From DASRHK01 sp963776465 (GTDB lineage: Bacteria > Pseudomonadota > Gammaproteobacteria > Nevskiales > Nevskiaceae): a DNA stretch of 64,000 nt. Positions within the stretch are counted from its first letter, which is position 1. Each line of letters starts with the position of its first letter. The translations under genes were made by a program, and so were the position numbers. The notes beneath the pieces are model-generated. The model saw only the letters and a program-made list of their open reading frames with translations. It did not search any database and had not been told where the DNA came from. Below, one piece after another: positions 61,480 through 64,000 of the stretch. The stretch spans positions 2,170,001 through 2,234,000 of the forward strand of contig CAVZMV010000002.1 in NCBI GenBank assembly GCA_963776465.1, given 5' to 3'.

Positions 61480-64000
61480 ATGTTACGAGTCACATCGCGC
61501 ATCCTCGCGGCTGCGTCCGTGGTCTTTTGTGCGTCACTGGCGCCGCTGCAGCCGGTTACGGCCGCCGTCCCCGGCGGCTACCTCGCTCCGATGTCCCCTG
61601 GCTTCGCGCGCGACATCGCCACCTTGCCCGCCGACCGCACCTACGGCGCGTTCGTGCACTTCGGCAGCGGTACGCCGGCTGCGCACCGCACGCTGCTCGG
61701 CTCGTTCGGGCTCAGCGTCACCAACGATTTCGAGCGTTACGCCAGGACCGTGTTCGCGGTCGGGCCCATCGCCGCGTTCCGCAATCTCAGCAAGAGCTGG
61801 AGCGTCTCCTACCTGGAGGACAACCAGAAGCTGCACTACGACATGAACACCGCGCCATGGGCGACGCGCGTGCGCGTGGCGCAGGAAGCGGTGTCCGGCG
61901 GCCCGTACAAGGACGCGAGCGGCCGGGTGCTGCGCGGACAGGGCGTCACCATCGTCGTGATCGACTCCGGCCTCAACGCCACGCACCCGGACTTCGCGGG
62001 GCGCGTGCTCCACAACTACAAGGTGGTCTGCCCGGCGCCGATCCTCGCCGACACCACCACCGGCAACTGCTTCCAGGTCCAGTACGTCGACGTCGGCCAG
62101 ACGGACAGCGACACCACCGGCGGCCACGGCACGCACTGCGCGGGCATCGCTGCAGGCGGCGGCCAGGCGTCGACGGGCGACTACCCGGTCGCCGGCGCGG
62201 CGCCCAACGTGCGCGGCACGCACACCGGCGTCGCGCCCGACGCGAGCATCATCGCTTACGGTGCGGGCGAGGGAATCAACATGCTGTGGGTGGCAGAGGC
62301 CTACCAGCACCTGCTCGACCACTGGGATCCGAGCATCAAGGTCGTCAGCAACTCCTACGGCTCGACCGGCCCGCACGATCCGAACGCCGTCGCATCGATC
62401 CTGGCCAACGCCGTGGTCGACAAGGGCGCTACGGTCCTGTTCTCCGCCGGCAACGGCGACACGCTCAACGACGGCGGCACCGGCGCCGACGACCGCACGC
62501 GCTCGCAGTGCAAGAACCCCAAGCCGGGCGTGATCTGCGTCTCCAACCTCGACGACAACGGCACCGGCCTGCGCGATGCGACGCTGGATTTCAGCTCCAG
62601 CCGCGGCCTCAACGGACAGCCGACGACCTATCCGGACATCGGCGCGCCGGGCGCGCTGATCACAGCGACCTGCGTGCAGCCACAGCCCGGCCAGGCCGTG
62701 TGCACCAGCGGCGAAACCACGTGGCAGCCGTACTACGGCACGATCTCCGGCACGTCGATGTCGACGCCGCACGTCGCCGGCGCCGTCGCGCTCCTGGTCC
62801 AGGCCGATCCGACGCTGACGCCGGCGCAGATCGAGATGCTGATCCAGAAGACCGCGTTCAAGGTGACAACCAATGGCCCTTACGAGGCCGATCCGCAGAA
62901 CTCCGAGGCGACGACGAACTTCGGCATCGGCGCAGGCATGCTCGACCTGCCGGCGGCGCTCAACGCGCTTGGCACGTCGCACGGCGGCACGCCGGCGTCG
63001 GGCACCGAGGTCACGATCCTCGACGGCTACACCAACGCGGCGGTCGCGGGCGCAGCCAACGTGCAGAAGCTGACGATGCAGGAAGCCACCGTCGGCGCGT
63101 CGAGCACAGGCATCCGCTACCGCCTGACGCTGGCCAACGCTACAGATTTCGCCACCGCGCCGAACGGCCTGACCTACGAGATCCGCCAGAACGTCGACGG
63201 CAAGCATTTCGTGACCAGGATCAGCGCCACGGTGGGCAGCGTGGCCCCGGTCGACGACGGCGGCAGCGGCGTCGCCAGTTCCGCTTCGCGTGCGGGCAAT
63301 GTGGTGACGTTGTTCGTGCCGTACGTGCAACTCGGCTCGCCGCCGATCGGCGCGCCGATCCACAACATCGGTGTCGGCGTGATCGACGGCGGCACCGGCT
63401 TGCCGCTCAACGACGTGCCGCATCCGGCCAACAGCGTCGGCACCAGCGACGCGCTGCGGCCGATGTACGGCAAGCCGTTCTCGGTGCAGCTCGCGTCGGG
63501 CAGCGGTTCCGGCCCCACGGAGAACGCGTGCCTCGTGCCGGGCCAGACAATCGTCACCGAGGGCATGGGCGACAACCTGCCGCCGGTGCCGGGGACGGAT
63601 GTGCGCTCGCTGCACGTCGCGCAGCCGTATGCCGCGGATGCCGCATCCAGCAAGCTGGTGTTCACGATCGGCACGGATCCGGGCCGCGCGGTGCAGCCGC
63701 CCGGCACCGGCTGGTACGTGTCGTTCGCCAACCCGCGCGACCACAAGGTCTACGGCGCGCGCATGGTGTTCCGCACCGCGTCGCCCAGCTTCGAGTCGTA
63801 CGTGGCGTCTGGCTCGCTCAACACCAGCGACCCGAACGCGGAGGGCCAGACCGACGGCCGCTTCGCCGACGCCTTCCGGCCTGCCGACCCGAGCAGCAAC
63901 TACGACCATCTCACCGGCAAGGTCACCATCGTCGTGCCGATGGCGGACGTCGGGCTGCAGCCCGGCGACGTCATCACCGGCTTCAACGCCGCTTCCACGC
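61480..64000 (+). CDS. Secreted S8 (subtilisin-like) serine peptidase, 3' end outside window
   Basis: At least 840 residues; open to the last base. A signal peptide (about 1-28) is followed by a ~110-residue propeptide and a catalytic domain with the full triad: IVVIDSGLN (D162), GGHGTHCAG (H216) and SGTSMSTPHVAGA (S426). From about residue 505 a long beta-rich extension of no recognised family begins (TEVTILDGYTNAAVAG and onward). The ATG at 61480 has GGGAG at good spacing. It is a plausible type II secretion cargo given gspCDEF in the same region, but that link is inference. Confidence 0.93.
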   Translation, partial: MLRVTSRILAAASVVFCASLAPLQPVTAAVPGGYLAPMSPGFARDIATLPADRTYGAFVHFGSGTPAAHRTLLGSFGLSVTNDFERYARTVFAVGPIAAFRNLSKSWSVSYLEDNQKLHYDMNTAPWATRVRVAQEAVSGGPYKDASGRVLRGQGVTIVVIDSGLNATHPDFAGRVLHNYKVVCPAPILADTTTGNCFQVQYVDVGQTDSDTTGGHGTHCAGIAAGGGQASTGDYPVAGAAPNVRGTHTGVAPDASIIAYGAGEGINMLWVAEAYQHLLDHWDPSIKVVSNSYGSTGPHDPNAVASILANAVVDKGATVLFSAGNGDTLNDGGTGADDRTRSQCKNPKPGVICVSNLDDNGTGLRDATLDFSSSRGLNGQPTTYPDIGAPGALITATCVQPQPGQAVCTSGETTWQPYYGTISGTSMSTPHVAGAVALLVQADPTLTPAQIEMLIQKTAFKVTTNGPYEADPQNSEATTNFGIGAGMLDLPAALNALGTSHGGTPASGTEVTILDGYTNAAVAGAANVQKLTMQEATVGASSTGIRYRLTLANATDFATAPNGLTYEIRQNVDGKHFVTRISATVGSVAPVDDGGSGVASSASRAGNVVTLFVPYVQLGSPPIGAPIHNIGVGVIDGGTGLPLNDVPHPANSVGTSDALRPMYGKPFSVQLASGSGSGPTENACLVPGQTIVTEGMGDNLPPVPGTDVRSLHVAQPYAADAASSKLVFTIGTDPGRAVQPPGTGWYVSFANPRDHKVYGARMVFRTASPSFESYVASGSLNTSDPNAEGQTDGRFADAFRPADPSSNYDHLTGKVTIVVPMADVGLQPGDVITGFNAAST

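Noticed and set aside
61534..63909. Minus-strand open frame of 791 codons opposite the subtilase
   Set aside because: Low-complexity Arg/Ala/Val composition with no motifs; the plus strand carries a full Asp-His-Ser subtilase triad.

Overview
The window is chromosomal DNA of a high-GC, Gram-negative bacterium. Several gene orders point to Gammaproteobacteria: lolC-lolD-comEC, msbA-lpxK-Trm112-kdsB, rne/rluC with yceF and yceD-rpmF-plsX, clpS-clpA-infA-bpt-aat, and ftsK-lolA-rarA-crcB-serS. A lineage near Xanthomonadales, Nevskiales or Steroidobacterales is my inference from GC content and gene content; nothing here proves it.

Layout. 1-4136: end of lolC, a DUF559 endonuclease gene bracketed by two 88-nt direct repeats, lolD and comEC. 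4133-6291 (minus): a CTP-synthase-like amidotransferase, hisI and a double-domain 6-carboxytetrahydropterin synthase homologue. 6360-14206 (plus): gltX, thrS, an M23 peptidase and corA in one tight run, then a PKD-repeat lipoprotein ending in a terminator. 14258-18407: hinT (minus), then the LPS genes msbA, lpxK, Trm112 and kdsB. 18397-25897: DUF2238, rne, rluC, a HAD phosphatase, yceF and yceD-rpmF-plsX. 25908-30024 (minus): a tandem duplication of an OmpA-like protein plus a lipoprotein. 30216-35948 (minus): type II secretion genes gspC-D-E-F. 36021-39398: a CHASE2 adenylate/guanylate cyclase and gcdH. 39450-43933: the N-degron genes clpS, clpA, infA, bpt and aat. 44493-50621: ftsK, lolA, rarA, crcB, serS and tRNA-Thr. 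50683-54503: a YbhN-like membrane protein, a MipA/OmpV protein and a membrane-anchored degenerate kinase. 54620-61234: tRNA-Ser, class I aldolase, an SDR, a SLOG/TRAFs-binding/cyclase protein, a YheT hydrolase and dapE. 61480-64000: a secreted subtilase cut by the window end.

Functional threads. Envelope building dominates: lipid A and KDO (msbA, lpxK, kdsB), lipoprotein sorting (lolC, lolD, lolA), peptidoglycan (M23 peptidase, dapE, OmpA-like proteins) and secretion (gspCDEF, with the subtilase as a possible cargo). Translation and RNA turnover are represented by gltX, thrS, serS, infA, rpmF, rne and rluC. Signalling is represented by two class III cyclase proteins and a pseudokinase.

Most notable: (i) the repeat-bracketed DUF559 unit inserted in lolCD, whose repeat supplies the lolD ribosome binding site; (ii) the SLOG/TRAFs-binding/cyclase protein with altered active-site residues; (iii) a membrane pseudokinase; (iv) a near-identical OmpA duplication beside diverged lipoproteins; (v) five one-base frameshifts in four genes, all at an AGTAC site, which look more like a sequence-quality or base-modification artefact than five independent mutations.
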